A stretch of DNA of 38,919 nucleotides from Rhizobium sp. Q54 (GTDB lineage: Bacteria; Pseudomonadota; Alphaproteobacteria; UBA828): the NCBI GenBank assembly GCA_945892755.1, contig CAMDDO010000024.1, forward strand, positions 1 through 38,919. The letters run 5' to 3'. The stretch's first letter is position 1; each line of letters begins with the position of its first letter. Made by a program: the position numbers and the translations under genes. Positions 7,887 through 15,970 of this stretch are shown in pieces. Under the pieces are notes generated by a model. That model worked only from the letters and a program-made list of their open reading frames with translations. It searched no databases and was not told where the DNA came from.

Positions 7887-9182
7887 ATGGGTCGCAAGCT
7901 CTTTAAGAACGTCATGATTTTCGACGGCACCGGCAAGAAATCCTATGCCGGCGAGGTGCTCGTCCAAGGTAATCAGATCAACAAAGTGGCGAAGGGCAAA
8001 GGCCAGATCGAGGCCGGCGATGCCGATGTCGTCGATGCCGCCGGCGCGACGCTGATGCCCGGCCTGGTCGAGCCGCACGCGCACGTCACCTACACCAATT
8101 GCACGATGCTGCCGGGCATCGGCGAAATGCCGCCCGAGGAGCACATGGTGCTGGCGCTCGAGCACGCCAAGATCATGCTCGACCAGGGCTTCACCAGCCT
8201 GTTCTCCGCCGCCGGCACCAGCAAGATCCGGATCGAGCCGGTGCTGCGCGACACGATCAACGCCGGAAAATTCCCCGGGCCACGCATACGCGCTGCCTCG
8301 CCCGAGATCAATTCGACCGGCGGGCTCGGCGATGAGCGCCTGCTGCACATGCATCGGGAATCGGTTGGCCTCTTGGCCGACGGCCCGGTCGAGGTGATGC
8401 GTGCCGCGCGGCTTTGCGCGCGTGAGGGTTGCGACACGATCAAGATCAACATCTCGGGCGATCAGTTCCAGCGCAATTGCGGCAACGAAGCGCTCGCCTA
8501 TAGCGACGAGGAAGTCGCGGCGTTCGTCTGGGTCGCAAAGGAACGCGGCCTCAACATGGCCACGCACGCGCGCGGCGACCGTGCCGTCCGCATGGCGCTC
8601 AAGCACGGCATCCCGATCATCTACCATGCCGATTTCGCGACCGAAGAAACCATCGACATGCTGGAAGCCAAGAAGAAAGACATCTTCCTGGCGCCGGCGG
8701 CCGGCATCATCTACACGACGGCTTACGAAGCCAAGGATTGGGGCTTCGATGAACCGACGGTCGAGAAATGGGGTCTCAAGCGTACGCTTGAAAACACCAT
8801 CCGGACCTACACGGAAATCCGCAAGCGCGGCATTCGCGCCATGCCGGGCGGCGATTATGGCTTCGCCTGGGCCCCGGTCGGCGTCAACGCGCGCGATCTC
8901 GAGCACTTCGTCAATCTGTTCGGCTATACGCCGCTCGAGGCGCTGCGCGCCGCCACGCAATGGGGTGGCGAGCTGATGAAGATGAATGTCGGCATGGTCA
9001 AGCCCGGCTACCTCGCCGACCTCCTGCTCGTCGACGGCGACGTGACGCAAGACGTCACGCTGCTGCAGGACAAGGAAAACCTGCTGATGATCATGAAGGA
9101 TGGCGAGTATTACAAAGCGCCGTCCGCCAAACGCCTCGGCCAGCGCCGCCAGGGCGGCAAGGTCGCCGCCGCGGCGGAGTAG
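7887..9182 (+). CDS. metal-dependent amidohydrolase
   Basis: This 431-residue enzyme of the amidohydrolase superfamily belongs to the imidazolonepropionase/prolidase-like branch. Visible metal ligands are H64 and H66 (EPHAHV), K186 in TIKIN as the probable carboxylated lysine, H227 in MATHARGD, H247 in IIYHAD, and D323 in MPGGDYGF. The N- and C-terminal beta-sandwich segments (FDGTGKKSYAGEVLV; GYLADLLLVDGD) are present. The ATG at 7887 has a perfect AAGGAGG six bases upstream, which rules out the longer frame from 7857. No secretion signal is seen. The substrate is unknown; dipeptide, hydantoin-like or carbamate substrates all occur in this branch. A strong terminator follows at 9332. Confidence 0.9.
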   Translation: MGRKLFKNVMIFDGTGKKSYAGEVLVQGNQINKVAKGKGQIEAGDADVVDAAGATLMPGLVEPHAHVTYTNCTMLPGIGEMPPEEHMVLALEHAKIMLDQGFTSLFSAAGTSKIRIEPVLRDTINAGKFPGPRIRAASPEINSTGGLGDERLLHMHRESVGLLADGPVEVMRAARLCAREGCDTIKINISGDQFQRNCGNEALAYSDEEVAAFVWVAKERGLNMATHARGDRAVRMALKHGIPIIYHADFATEETIDMLEAKKKDIFLAPAAGIIYTTAYEAKDWGFDEPTVEKWGLKRTLENTIRTYTEIRKRGIRAMPGGDYGFAWAPVGVNARDLEHFVNLFGYTPLEALRAATQWGGELMKMNVGMVKPGYLADLLLVDGDVTQDVTLLQDKENLLMIMKDGEYYKAPSAKRLGQRRQGGKVAAAAE

Positions 9183-9207
9183 GAAGAAGGCGAAGCGAAC
9201 TCAAGAA

Positions 9208-9306
9208 CCCTTCCTCCCCTCGCTTTTTGCCGTCGGCGCCGGTCCAGACCACCTTTCACGCAGAGCGGTCTGAGCGGCGCCGACGGAAGTAAACCGGGAG
9301 GAAGGG
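9208..9306. repeat. 99-bp nested imperfect palindrome
   Basis: Three nested pairs of perfect arms are present: 9208-9218 with 9296-9306 (11 bp), 9230-9241 with 9275-9286 (12 bp), and 9245-9250 with 9267-9272 (6 bp). The whole intergenic region after the amidohydrolase could fold into one long interrupted hairpin. It is followed by an ordinary terminator, so it may be a repeat element or an mRNA-stabilising 3' structure. Confidence 0.7.
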
Positions 9307-9331
9307 CCTGGGTTGGAGGGGTAAAACCAGT

Positions 9332-9356
9332 GCGGCCTTACGGCCGCCTTTTCTTT
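9332..9356 (+). terminator. intrinsic terminator after the amidohydrolase gene
   Basis: GCGGCC (9332-9337), loop TTAC, GGCCGC (9342-9347), then CTTTTCTTT. The T-rich tail is on the plus strand, so it should end amidohydrolase transcripts. The same stem lies just past the stop of the converging RidA gene and may act weakly there too. Confidence 0.75.
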
Positions 9357-9360
9357 GGTG

Positions 9361-9882
9361 TTATTTTCTGAACGCATCCCTCCGCAGCGGTGCGCGCACC
9401 TCGGTTCCCTTGAATTCGACGATGGTCACCAGCTCGACCGAGTGGTTGTTGGCGAGGCCCTGGCAGCCGATCGAGGCGCGCGCGCAGAGGCCGTTTTCGC
9501 CATAAAGCTTTTCCAAAAGCTCGGTCGCGGCGTTGGTGATCGGCGGCTGGTCGGTGAAACCCGGCGCCGAATTGATATAGGCGAGCATCTGCACGAAGCG
9601 GTTGACGCGGTCGAGATCGCCGAGCGCGTATTTCGCGTGCGCGAGCATGACCAGGCAGCACTGCGTCATCGCTTCGCGCGCCTGATCCACGGTCAAGTCT
9701 TTGCCGACTACGCCCGGCATGTATTGCTTGCCGTCCTTCGAGGGCGTCGCGCCAGCCAGATAGAGCGTGTTGCCGACGGCGGTGTGGGAATGGAATTTCG
9801 CCTTCGAGGGCGCGTTTTTGTATTCGTGCTCGAGATCGGGCAGCACGAGGCCTAGTTCGGTGATCTTTTTCTCGACTTGCAT
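9361..9882 (-). CDS. RidA (YjgF/YER057c/UK114) family protein
   Basis: This is a Rid-family protein; members usually form trimers that hydrolyse reactive enamine/imine intermediates or related amides. The C-terminal CARASIGCQGLANNHSVEL segment carries the arginine that binds the substrate carboxylate in RidA proteins, followed by the typical VTIVEFKGTE strand. The protein is 173 residues against about 130 for classical RidA, with extra N-terminal sequence around KAKFHSHTAVGNTLYLAGATP, which resembles the long Rid subfamilies often placed with catabolic operons. It lies 74 bases downstream of dnaE2 on the same strand and may receive some read-through, but a functional link to the SOS genes is doubtful. 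Confidence 0.88.
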   Translation of the reverse strand: MQVEKKITELGLVLPDLEHEYKNAPSKAKFHSHTAVGNTLYLAGATPSKDGKQYMPGVVGKDLTVDQAREAMTQCCLVMLAHAKYALGDLDRVNRFVQMLAYINSAPGFTDQPPITNAATELLEKLYGENGLCARASIGCQGLANNHSVELVTIVEFKGTEVRAPLRRDAFRK

Positions 9883-9956
9883 CGGATAATCCCTCCCCTG
9901 TTGTTGGGCATAGCCTAAGCTGGCATCGAGGTCAGGAAAAGAGGATGCGCGCGGCC

Positions 9957-12900
9957 TCAGTGAAAATCGCGCGATTTCGGCAAATAGCGGCCACCGGCTT
10001 CGCGCGGATCAGCCTGGCTCGCGCGGCGCGCCTCGTCGGCGCGCGCGAGCGGCGGCGCGGCCTTGGGCCCGAGCGCGCCCAAGCCATCGAGCTCGGCCGA
10101 TAAATCATAGAGCCGCTCGGCCACGACATGGATCACCAATCCCTCGCGCTGCACGCGCCCATGGCAGGCCAAGAGCCGCGAGGTCAGCACGATGCGGCGA
10201 TGGCGCTCGAACACCTTCGACCAGATCACCAGATTGGCGATGCCGGTTTCGTCTTCGAGCGTGGCGAAGATCACGCCCTTCGCCGTGCCCGGCCGCTGAC
10301 GCACCAGCACGAGCCCGGCGACCTTGACGCGCCGCTCCGCCGGCAATGTGCCAAGCGCCGCGCAAGGGACGACGCCACGGCGCGCGAGCGAGGGACGCAG
10401 CAACGCCAATGGGTGCGCGCGCAGGCTGAGCCGCAGGCTCGCATAATCGTCGATGATCTCTTCGCCAAGCGTCGCTGCCGGCAGCGTGATTTCAGGTTCG
10501 GCGGAAGCGGGATGTTGGCCTTCGCTTGATGCAGAAAATCGCGAGTCTTCGCGAGACCCCCCACCCTGTCCCTCCCCCTCAAGGGGGGAGGGAGCCATGG
10601 CAAACAACGGCAGCGCCTTTTCATCAGGCAGCGCGCGCACGGACCAGAAGGCGTCGCGCCGGCCAAGCGAGAGCGAGCGATAGGCATCGGCGCGCGCCAG
10701 GGCTTCGAGCGTCGCGCGCGTCACGCCCGCGCGGGTCTGCACATCATCGATGCGGCGATAGCCCGCGCCGCGCGCCGCGACCACGCGCATCGCCTCGGCC
10801 TCGGCCAGACCCTTGATCTCGCGCAGGCCGAGCCGAAGCACAACGCTGTTCGCTGTATCGGGAGAGCCATCGACCTTCCTTATTTCGTCATGGCCAGGCT
10901 TGACCCGGGCATGACGAGAGTTGGTGTCGAGCACACCACCTTTCGTCATGCCCCGCGAAGGCGGGGCATCCAGAACAGTGGCCCCATCGGTCCACGCCTC
11001 CCGCTGGATCCCCCGGTCAAGCCGAGGGATGACGATTTGGGGGGTGGCCGAAATGGTGTGTTCCGATTGGGCCGCCATCGCTTCCAGCGTGCAATCCCAC
11101 TCGCTTGCATTGACATCGACATCGCGCACCACGACGCCGTGTTCTTTCGCGTCGCGCACGATCTGCGCCGGCGCATAGAAGCCCATGGGCTGGCTGTTCA
11201 ACAGCGCCGTCGCGAACACCGCCGGGTAATGGCATTTGAGCCAGGCCGAAACATAGGCCAGCAGCGCGAAGCTCGCCGCGTGCGATTCCGGAAAACCATA
11301 TTCGCCGAAGCCCTCGATCTGGCTGAAGCAGCGCTCGGCGAAATCGCGCTGGTAATCGCGCGCCACCATGCCCTCGATCATCTTTTCGCGAAAACCATGG
11401 ATCTTGCCGGTCTTACGGAAGGTCGCCATGGCGCGGCGTAGCTGATCGGCCTCCTCGGGCGTAAAACCGGCGGCGACGATCGAGATCTTCATCGCCTGCT
11501 CCTGGAACAGCGGCACGCCGAGCGTCTTGCCGAGCACGGCCTCGAGCTCTTTTGACGGAAACTCAACCTTCTCCTCGCCATTCCGCCGGCGCAAATAGGG
11601 ATGCACCATGTCGCCCTGGATCGGGCCGGGACGCACGATCGCGACCTCGATGACGAGATCGTAAAACGTCCTGGGTTTGAGACGCGGCAGCATCGACATC
11701 TGCGCCCGGCTCTCGACCTGGAACACGCCGACCGTGTCGGCCCGGCTCAACATCTCATAGACCTTGGGGTCCTCGGCCGGCACATCGGCAAGGCCGAGAG
11801 CAAGACCGTGGTGCTGCCTCAACAGTGCGAGACCCTTCCTGATACAAGTCAACATGCCGAGGCCAAGCACATCGATTTTAAGAATACCGAGCGCATCGAG
11901 ATCGTCCTTGTCCCACTCGATATTGGTGCGCTCTTCCATCGCCGCGTTCATGATCGGCACCATCTCGGCGAGCGGCCCCTTGGTGATGACAAAACCGCCG
12001 ACATGCTGGGAGAGATGGCGCGGGAAACCGATCAGCTCGCGCGCCAGCGCCAGCGCCATCGAAAGCCGTGCCTCGGATGGATCGAGGCCGATCTCGCGCA
12101 CCTGCGCATCGCTCGCGCCCTCGCGACTGAAGCCCCAGAGCTGGCTTGAGAGCGCGCCAACCATGTCGGCTGAGAGGCCGAGCGCCTTGCCGACCTCGCG
12201 GATCGCGCTTCGTCCGCGATAGGAGATCACGGTGGCCGCGATGCCGGCGCGCTCGCGGCCATATTTCGCGTAGATATATTGGATCACCTCCTCGCGTCGC
12301 TCATGCTCGAAATCGACGTCGATATCGGGCGGCTCGTTGCGCGCGGCCGAGATGAAGCGCTCGAACAAAAGATCCATGCGCGCCGGATCGATCGCGGTGA
12401 TGCCAAGGCAATAACACACCGTCGAATTCGCGGCCGAACCACGGCCTTGGCACAAAATGTCGCGCCCGCGTGCGAAGCACACGATGTCGTACACGGTCAG
12501 AAAATAGGGCGCGTAATTGAGCCGTCCGATCAGCCCGAGCTCATGCGCGATCTGTGCCCTAACCTTTTCCGGAATACCCTCGGGATAACGCGCTCTCGCC
12601 CCTTCCAAGGTTAGGCGCTCAAGCTCCTGCTGCGGCGTGCGGCCCTCGGGCACCGGCTCGACCGGATAGTCATAACGCAATTCATCCAGGCTGAACCGAC
12701 AGGCGCCCGCGATCTTGATGCCCCGCGCGATGGCCTCGGGGTGGCGGCGGAATAGCCGCGCCATTTCATCCGGCGCCTTCAAATGCCGCTCGGCATTGGC
12801 GAACAGGCGAAAGCCCGCTTCGTCGATCGTGCAGTGCTCGCGGATGCAGGTGAGCACGTCCTGCAGCGGCCGGCGCGCGGCATCGTGCGCGTGCACGTCA

Positions 12901-13472
12901 TTGCTGGCGAGGAGCGGCGCGTTAAGCGCCTCGCCGAGCCGGGCCAGCATGGCAAGCCGCTTGGCGTCATCGCCGCGATAGAGATGGCTGCCGGCGAGAT
13001 GAACGCGCCCCAGCGCGGATTTGACCAGTGCCCCCACCCGCGCCGTGAAATCTTGCCCCGGTTCCTCCGGCGGCAATGCGATCAATTGCTGGCCTTCGGC
13101 GTGGCCTATCAGATCATCGAGGCCGAGCCAACATTCGGCCTTCGGCGCGCGCCGCTTGCCGAGCGTCAAGAGCCGCGACAAACGACCATAGGCCGCGCGG
13201 TCTTGCGGAAATACCAGCACGCCGAAAGCCGAACCCGCTTGCGGCTTGCTTGCATCGTCGAACAAATCGAGCCGCGCGCCGATAACCAGTTTCAATTTCG
13301 CCTGTTTCGCCGCGCCATGCGCGCGCACCACGCCGGCCAGCGTGTCGCGATCGGTGATCCCGAGCGCTTCATAACCAAGCGCCGCCGCCCGGTGCACCAG
13401 TTCCTCGGGATGCGAAGCGCCGCGCAGGAAACTGAAATTGCTCGTGACGGCAAGCTCGGCATAGCGGGTCAT
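9957..13472 (-). CDS. dnaE2: error-prone DNA polymerase DnaE2 (ImuC)
   Basis: This C-family polymerase works with ImuA and ImuB in SOS-induced translesion synthesis. The N-terminal PHP domain begins ELAVTSNFSFLRGASHPEE. The palm-domain catalytic aspartates are in PDIDVDF (D383, D385, D387), and LGILKIDVLGLGML and the OB-fold region (VKVAGLVLVRQRPGTAKG) follow. I place the start at 13472, where ATG shares its first base with the imuB stop (TGATG), implying translational coupling; the frame open to 13637 lies inside imuB. The product is 1171 residues, longer than typical DnaE2 (about 1050-1100). The excess is explained by two in-frame repeat insertions: residues about 813-862 (10886-11034) and a segment around 10520-10600. 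No polymerase motif is broken, so the gene is probably functional. Confidence 0.95.
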   Translation of the reverse strand: MTRYAELAVTSNFSFLRGASHPEELVHRAAALGYEALGITDRDTLAGVVRAHGAAKQAKLKLVIGARLDLFDDASKPQAGSAFGVLVFPQDRAAYGRLSRLLTLGKRRAPKAECWLGLDDLIGHAEGQQLIALPPEEPGQDFTARVGALVKSALGRVHLAGSHLYRGDDAKRLAMLARLGEALNAPLLASNDVHAHDAARRPLQDVLTCIREHCTIDEAGFRLFANAERHLKAPDEMARLFRRHPEAIARGIKIAGACRFSLDELRYDYPVEPVPEGRTPQQELERLTLEGARARYPEGIPEKVRAQIAHELGLIGRLNYAPYFLTVYDIVCFARGRDILCQGRGSAANSTVCYCLGITAIDPARMDLLFERFISAARNEPPDIDVDFEHERREEVIQYIYAKYGRERAGIAATVISYRGRSAIREVGKALGLSADMVGALSSQLWGFSREGASDAQVREIGLDPSEARLSMALALARELIGFPRHLSQHVGGFVITKGPLAEMVPIMNAAMEERTNIEWDKDDLDALGILKIDVLGLGMLTCIRKGLALLRQHHGLALGLADVPAEDPKVYEMLSRADTVGVFQVESRAQMSMLPRLKPRTFYDLVIEVAIVRPGPIQGDMVHPYLRRRNGEEKVEFPSKELEAVLGKTLGVPLFQEQAMKISIVAAGFTPEEADQLRRAMATFRKTGKIHGFREKMIEGMVARDYQRDFAERCFSQIEGFGEYGFPESHAASFALLAYVSAWLKCHYPAVFATALLNSQPMGFYAPAQIVRDAKEHGVVVRDVDVNASEWDCTLEAMAAQSEHTISATPQIVIPRLDRGIQREAWTDGATVLDAPPSRGMTKGGVLDTNSRHARVKPGHDEIRKVDGSPDTANSVVLRLGLREIKGLAEAEAMRVVAARGAGYRRIDDVQTRAGVTRATLEALARADAYRSLSLGRRDAFWSVRALPDEKALPLFAMAPSPLEGEGQGGGSREDSRFSASSEGQHPASAEPEITLPAATLGEEIIDDYASLRLSLRAHPLALLRPSLARRGVVPCAALGTLPAERRVKVAGLVLVRQRPGTAKGVIFATLEDETGIANLVIWSKVFERHRRIVLTSRLLACHGRVQREGLVIHVVAERLYDLSAELDGLGALGPKAAPPLARADEARRASQADPREAGGRYLPKSRDFH
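10570..10592. repeat. short palindromic repeat inside dnaE2
   Basis: CCCTCCCCC (10570-10578), loop TCAAG, GGGGGAGGG (10584-10592) form a perfect 9-bp-arm hairpin. Read in the dnaE2 frame it encodes SPLEGEGQGGG, a peptide typical of translated dispersed repeats, within a low-complexity stretch (about 10520-10600) that interrupts the conserved DnaE2 alignment before LPAATLGEEIIDDY. Confidence 0.75.
10886..11034. repeat. compound palindromic repeat inserted in frame in dnaE2
   Basis: Two units are adjacent. Unit one at 10886-10916 has arms CGTCATG and CATGACG. Unit two at 10944-11034 runs from CGTCATG through GCCCCGCgaagGCGGGGC-like pairing, then CATCCAG, a spacer, CTGGATC, CCCCGGTCAAGCCGAGGG and ATGACG, the same architecture as the intergenic copy at 6170-6259. 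In the dnaE2 frame it reads IVIPRLDRGIQ and RHARVKPGHDE, peptides that mark this repeat family when translated. No stop codon or frameshift is introduced. Confidence 0.88.
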
Positions 13473-15025
13473 CAGCCCGACAATCCATGCATGAACCAGG
13501 CGGGCGACGAACCGGGGCGAAAGGCGCCGAGGCGAAACAGCCAGAAGCGCCGGCCCGTCTCGTCCTCGACGCGGTAATAGTCGCGAAAGCGGCTCTCGCC
13601 TGAATCCGCCGCATCGATGCCGGCCGCGCGCCACCATTCGGGCGACAGGCGCTCCGGGCCGGTGGCCGCGCGTATTCGATGCACGGCGCGACGCCAGCGA
13701 AACATCACCGGCGGATCGTCGGGGATCGGCGCGATCACCTCGATCGGCTCAGGCCTCGGCAGTAGACGCAACGGCCGCTCACGCATCGCATGCGCCGACC
13801 AATCAGCGCTCGGTTCAAGCGCGCCGGCCGAGATCACCGCGCGCTCCGGCAAATGACTCTGGCGCGGCGCCGGTCGGTTGACGCTCTCCGGTCCCAGCCG
13901 ATTGCCGAGCCGGTCGATCAATTGTCCGAGCGCGGCTTCGTCCTCGGCCGCATCGGCACGACGCGGCCCCGCGTCATCGAAATCGAGGCCGAGTTGCACG
14001 CGCGGCAATTTGTCGGTCAACGGTGCGGCAAGCGTGATCGCATCAACGCCGAAGCCAATATCGAGGTCGGCCAATTTCTCGACCACGAGGCGCATCAAAT
14101 GGCGCGGCTCGCGTACCGCGAGACTGGTGCCAACCATGCGCTCATCGACCGCGCCATCGACCTTGAACAGCATCAATTCGAGCCGGCGCACACCGCGCCC
14201 ATCGGCCTCGAGCCTGATGGCGAGCGCTTCGAGCAGCGCGCGCGTCGTGGCATGAACTGCCTCCAGGCTCGCGACCGGTTCGGCGAACAGGCGCTCGACC
14301 CGATAGGGCGCGATGGCACGCGCGGGCGACAAGGGCTCATGCGCCACACCGAGCGCCTGATCGAGCCGGCGTCCCAGCGTCGTGCCGAAGCGCCGCGCCA
14401 AGGCGCCACGCGGCAAGCGATAGAGGTCTCCGATGCATCGCAAGCCGACGCGATCGAGCGCCTCGATTTCGGCCGTGCCAAGACGCAGCGCCGCGATCGG
14501 CAATGAGGCCAGGCGCGCGCGTGTTTCACCGACCGATACCACGCCGCCATTTCCATAACGCGCCAGCGCCCAGGCCGCGCCCGGCGTATCGGCCAGCGCC
14601 GCCTTGGCCGCGAAACCGAACAAAGCAAGCCGGCGCAAAAGATCATCGAGCAGCGCCGTCTCACCACCGCACAGCGCGGCGCAACCGGTCACATCGAGCC
14701 AAAGCCCGGCGCCGAAGCCCGCGCGGTCGAGCGCGACCCAGGGCGTATAGCGGCTGCACCAGGTCGCGAGCGCCTCAAGCGCCGCCGCCTCGGCCGCCAG
14801 CTCGCTCGGCTCAACGCCGAGCCGGGGCTCGATCGCGCGCGCGTCGCTCAGCGTCTGGCCAGGCCGCACGCCGGCCGTCTCGGCGGCGCCGTTGAGCGCC
14901 ACCACGCAAAGCCCGCGCGTATCACCGGCGACGACCGCCAGCGGTTCAGCCCGCCAAGCGGGTCTGAGCCGGCTCAGCCGATCGGTCGGGAAGCGCGGCA
15001 GCCAGAGCGAAACCACCCGTCTCAT
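13472..15025 (-). CDS. imuB: ImuB, Y-family polymerase-like SOS mutagenesis factor
   Basis: ImuB is a catalytically inactive DinB-like adaptor linking DnaE2 and ImuA to the beta clamp. The N-terminus MRRVVSLWLPRFPTDRL replaces the acidic first metal motif of active Y-family polymerases, and the usual SIDE motif reads LDVTGCAAL, both as in ImuB. QLGLDF at residues 344-349 fits the clamp-binding consensus Q-x-x-L-x-F. The C-terminal tail (ETGRRFWLFRLGAF) is typical of ImuB. I chose the ATG at 15025 (517 residues), preceded by GGAG at seven bases; the frame open to 15148 lies inside imuA. It overlaps imuA by 80 bases and shares one base with dnaE2, so the three are translated as one coupled SOS operon. 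Confidence 0.93.
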   Translation of the reverse strand: MRRVVSLWLPRFPTDRLSRLRPAWRAEPLAVVAGDTRGLCVVALNGAAETAGVRPGQTLSDARAIEPRLGVEPSELAAEAAALEALATWCSRYTPWVALDRAGFGAGLWLDVTGCAALCGGETALLDDLLRRLALFGFAAKAALADTPGAAWALARYGNGGVVSVGETRARLASLPIAALRLGTAEIEALDRVGLRCIGDLYRLPRGALARRFGTTLGRRLDQALGVAHEPLSPARAIAPYRVERLFAEPVASLEAVHATTRALLEALAIRLEADGRGVRRLELMLFKVDGAVDERMVGTSLAVREPRHLMRLVVEKLADLDIGFGVDAITLAAPLTDKLPRVQLGLDFDDAGPRRADAAEDEAALGQLIDRLGNRLGPESVNRPAPRQSHLPERAVISAGALEPSADWSAHAMRERPLRLLPRPEPIEVIAPIPDDPPVMFRWRRAVHRIRAATGPERLSPEWWRAAGIDAADSGESRFRDYYRVEDETGRRFWLFRLGAFRPGSSPAWFMHGLSG

Positions 15026-15773
15026 GCCGCCACTCCAAAAGCCATTCGCCCGGCACGCCGCCACGGCAACGCTCAAGCACAACCCGCCAACGCGGCGCGC
15101 TCGGCCCCTCCACCGCGACCGACACCGCGCTCGGCGCGGCGGCGACACGCCAGCGGGTCAATGCCGCGCTCGGCACCGTGCCGGCCGCGCGCCGCGAGAC
15201 CAAAAGCGCGGTCACCCCGCTCGCCCCGGCCGCGAGCTGCAGCCGCCGGCTCGCCGCCAGATCGGGCGCTGTCTCGGTCTCGCCGATCACGACCGCCAGG
15301 CGCGCGCAGCCGAGCCCCTCGCGCATCGCCCACAACACTTCGGCATCGCGCCGCGCGCGGGCGAACAGGAGCCGGCCGGGATCGAGCCCGAAGCCAGCCA
15401 AGCCCGGCGCATAAGGTTCGCCGAGCTCGCGTCGGGCCGCAGTGCTCAAACACCACAGCACCGGCCCCGCCATCCCGCCTGCCAATAGCCGCGCCACCAA
15501 CGCGACCGCGAAGCCCGCGCCCGCCCCGGCATCGGCACCCGCCGGGCTGGCACAGACCACCTCGTGCAAGGCGCCAAGGGCGAGCCCGCCCGCCGGTAGC
15601 ACCCGGTCGAGCGCCGCGAGCCCGAGCGGGATTGAACTCGGACCGCCGGCCGAGGCGGTCCCGGCAAAGATGGAGCCGCGCTCCAGCGTGCGGATCAGCC
15701 CGCGCAGTTCGGCGATGGCGGCGGGATCCCGCCTCCGTTCCGTGGCGAGAAGAGAAAGTCGTGGCGCTGCCAT
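14946..15773 (-). CDS. imuA: ImuA, RecA-like SOS mutagenesis factor
   Basis: This is the first gene of the imuA-imuB-dnaE2 cassette. The 275-residue protein has the weakly RecA/SulA-like core of ImuA: IPLGLAALDRVLPAGGLALGALHEV at residues about 47-71 aligns with the start of the RecA core but lacks a clear Walker A lysine. LARLAVVIGETET-like strands follow, and the C-terminal GEWLLEWRHETGGF is diagnostic. Proteins of this family bind RecA and ImuB in mutagenic lesion bypass. A LexA box lies 18 bases upstream of the ATG. The 3' end overlaps imuB by 80 bases. The call is firm from both sequence and context. Confidence 0.9.
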   Translation of the reverse strand: MAAPRLSLLATERRRDPAAIAELRGLIRTLERGSIFAGTASAGGPSSIPLGLAALDRVLPAGGLALGALHEVVCASPAGADAGAGAGFAVALVARLLAGGMAGPVLWCLSTAARRELGEPYAPGLAGFGLDPGRLLFARARRDAEVLWAMREGLGCARLAVVIGETETAPDLAASRRLQLAAGASGVTALLVSRRAAGTVPSAALTRWRVAAAPSAVSVAVEGPSAPRWRVVLERCRGGVPGEWLLEWRHETGGFALAAALPDRSAEPAQTRLAG

Positions 15774-15790
15774 GGCTGCATGGCCTTTTT

Positions 15791-15805
15791 GTTCATGATT
15801 TGTTC
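15791..15805 (-). promoter_or_regulatory. LexA (SOS) box of imuA-imuB-dnaE2
   Basis: GTTCATGATTTGTTC is an exact match to the alphaproteobacterial LexA consensus GTTC-N7-GTTC. It ends 18 bases before the imuA ATG, overlapping the expected promoter region, so the cassette should be repressed by LexA and induced by DNA damage. Confidence 0.88.
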
Positions 15806-15970
15806 TAGCATAGCCGACAGCCCTGTCAAGCGCTGGACTTCTCTTCCGCCAGCACCGCTTAGGCTGCCCGCGCGCAACCCGCTGGTCTCCAAGTAGAAAC
15901 TATTAACCCGACCAAGAAATTGAGGTACGGTGCAAGGCGACCAACAAAAACCAAACAAGCAACCCGCCTC

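Noticed and set aside
7884-9050. 388-residue frame antisense to the amidohydrolase
   Set aside because: The plus-strand gene has metal ligands and a strong ribosome site; the antisense frame has none.
13473-13637. 55-residue N-terminal extension of DnaE2
   Set aside because: It lies in imuB and precedes the conserved PHP start; the ATG at 13472 couples to the imuB stop.
15861-15877. GG-N10-GC match upstream of csrA
   Set aside because: Only the GG and GC spacing fits; the rest differs from TGGCACG-N4-TTGCA and such spacing is common by chance in GC-rich DNA.
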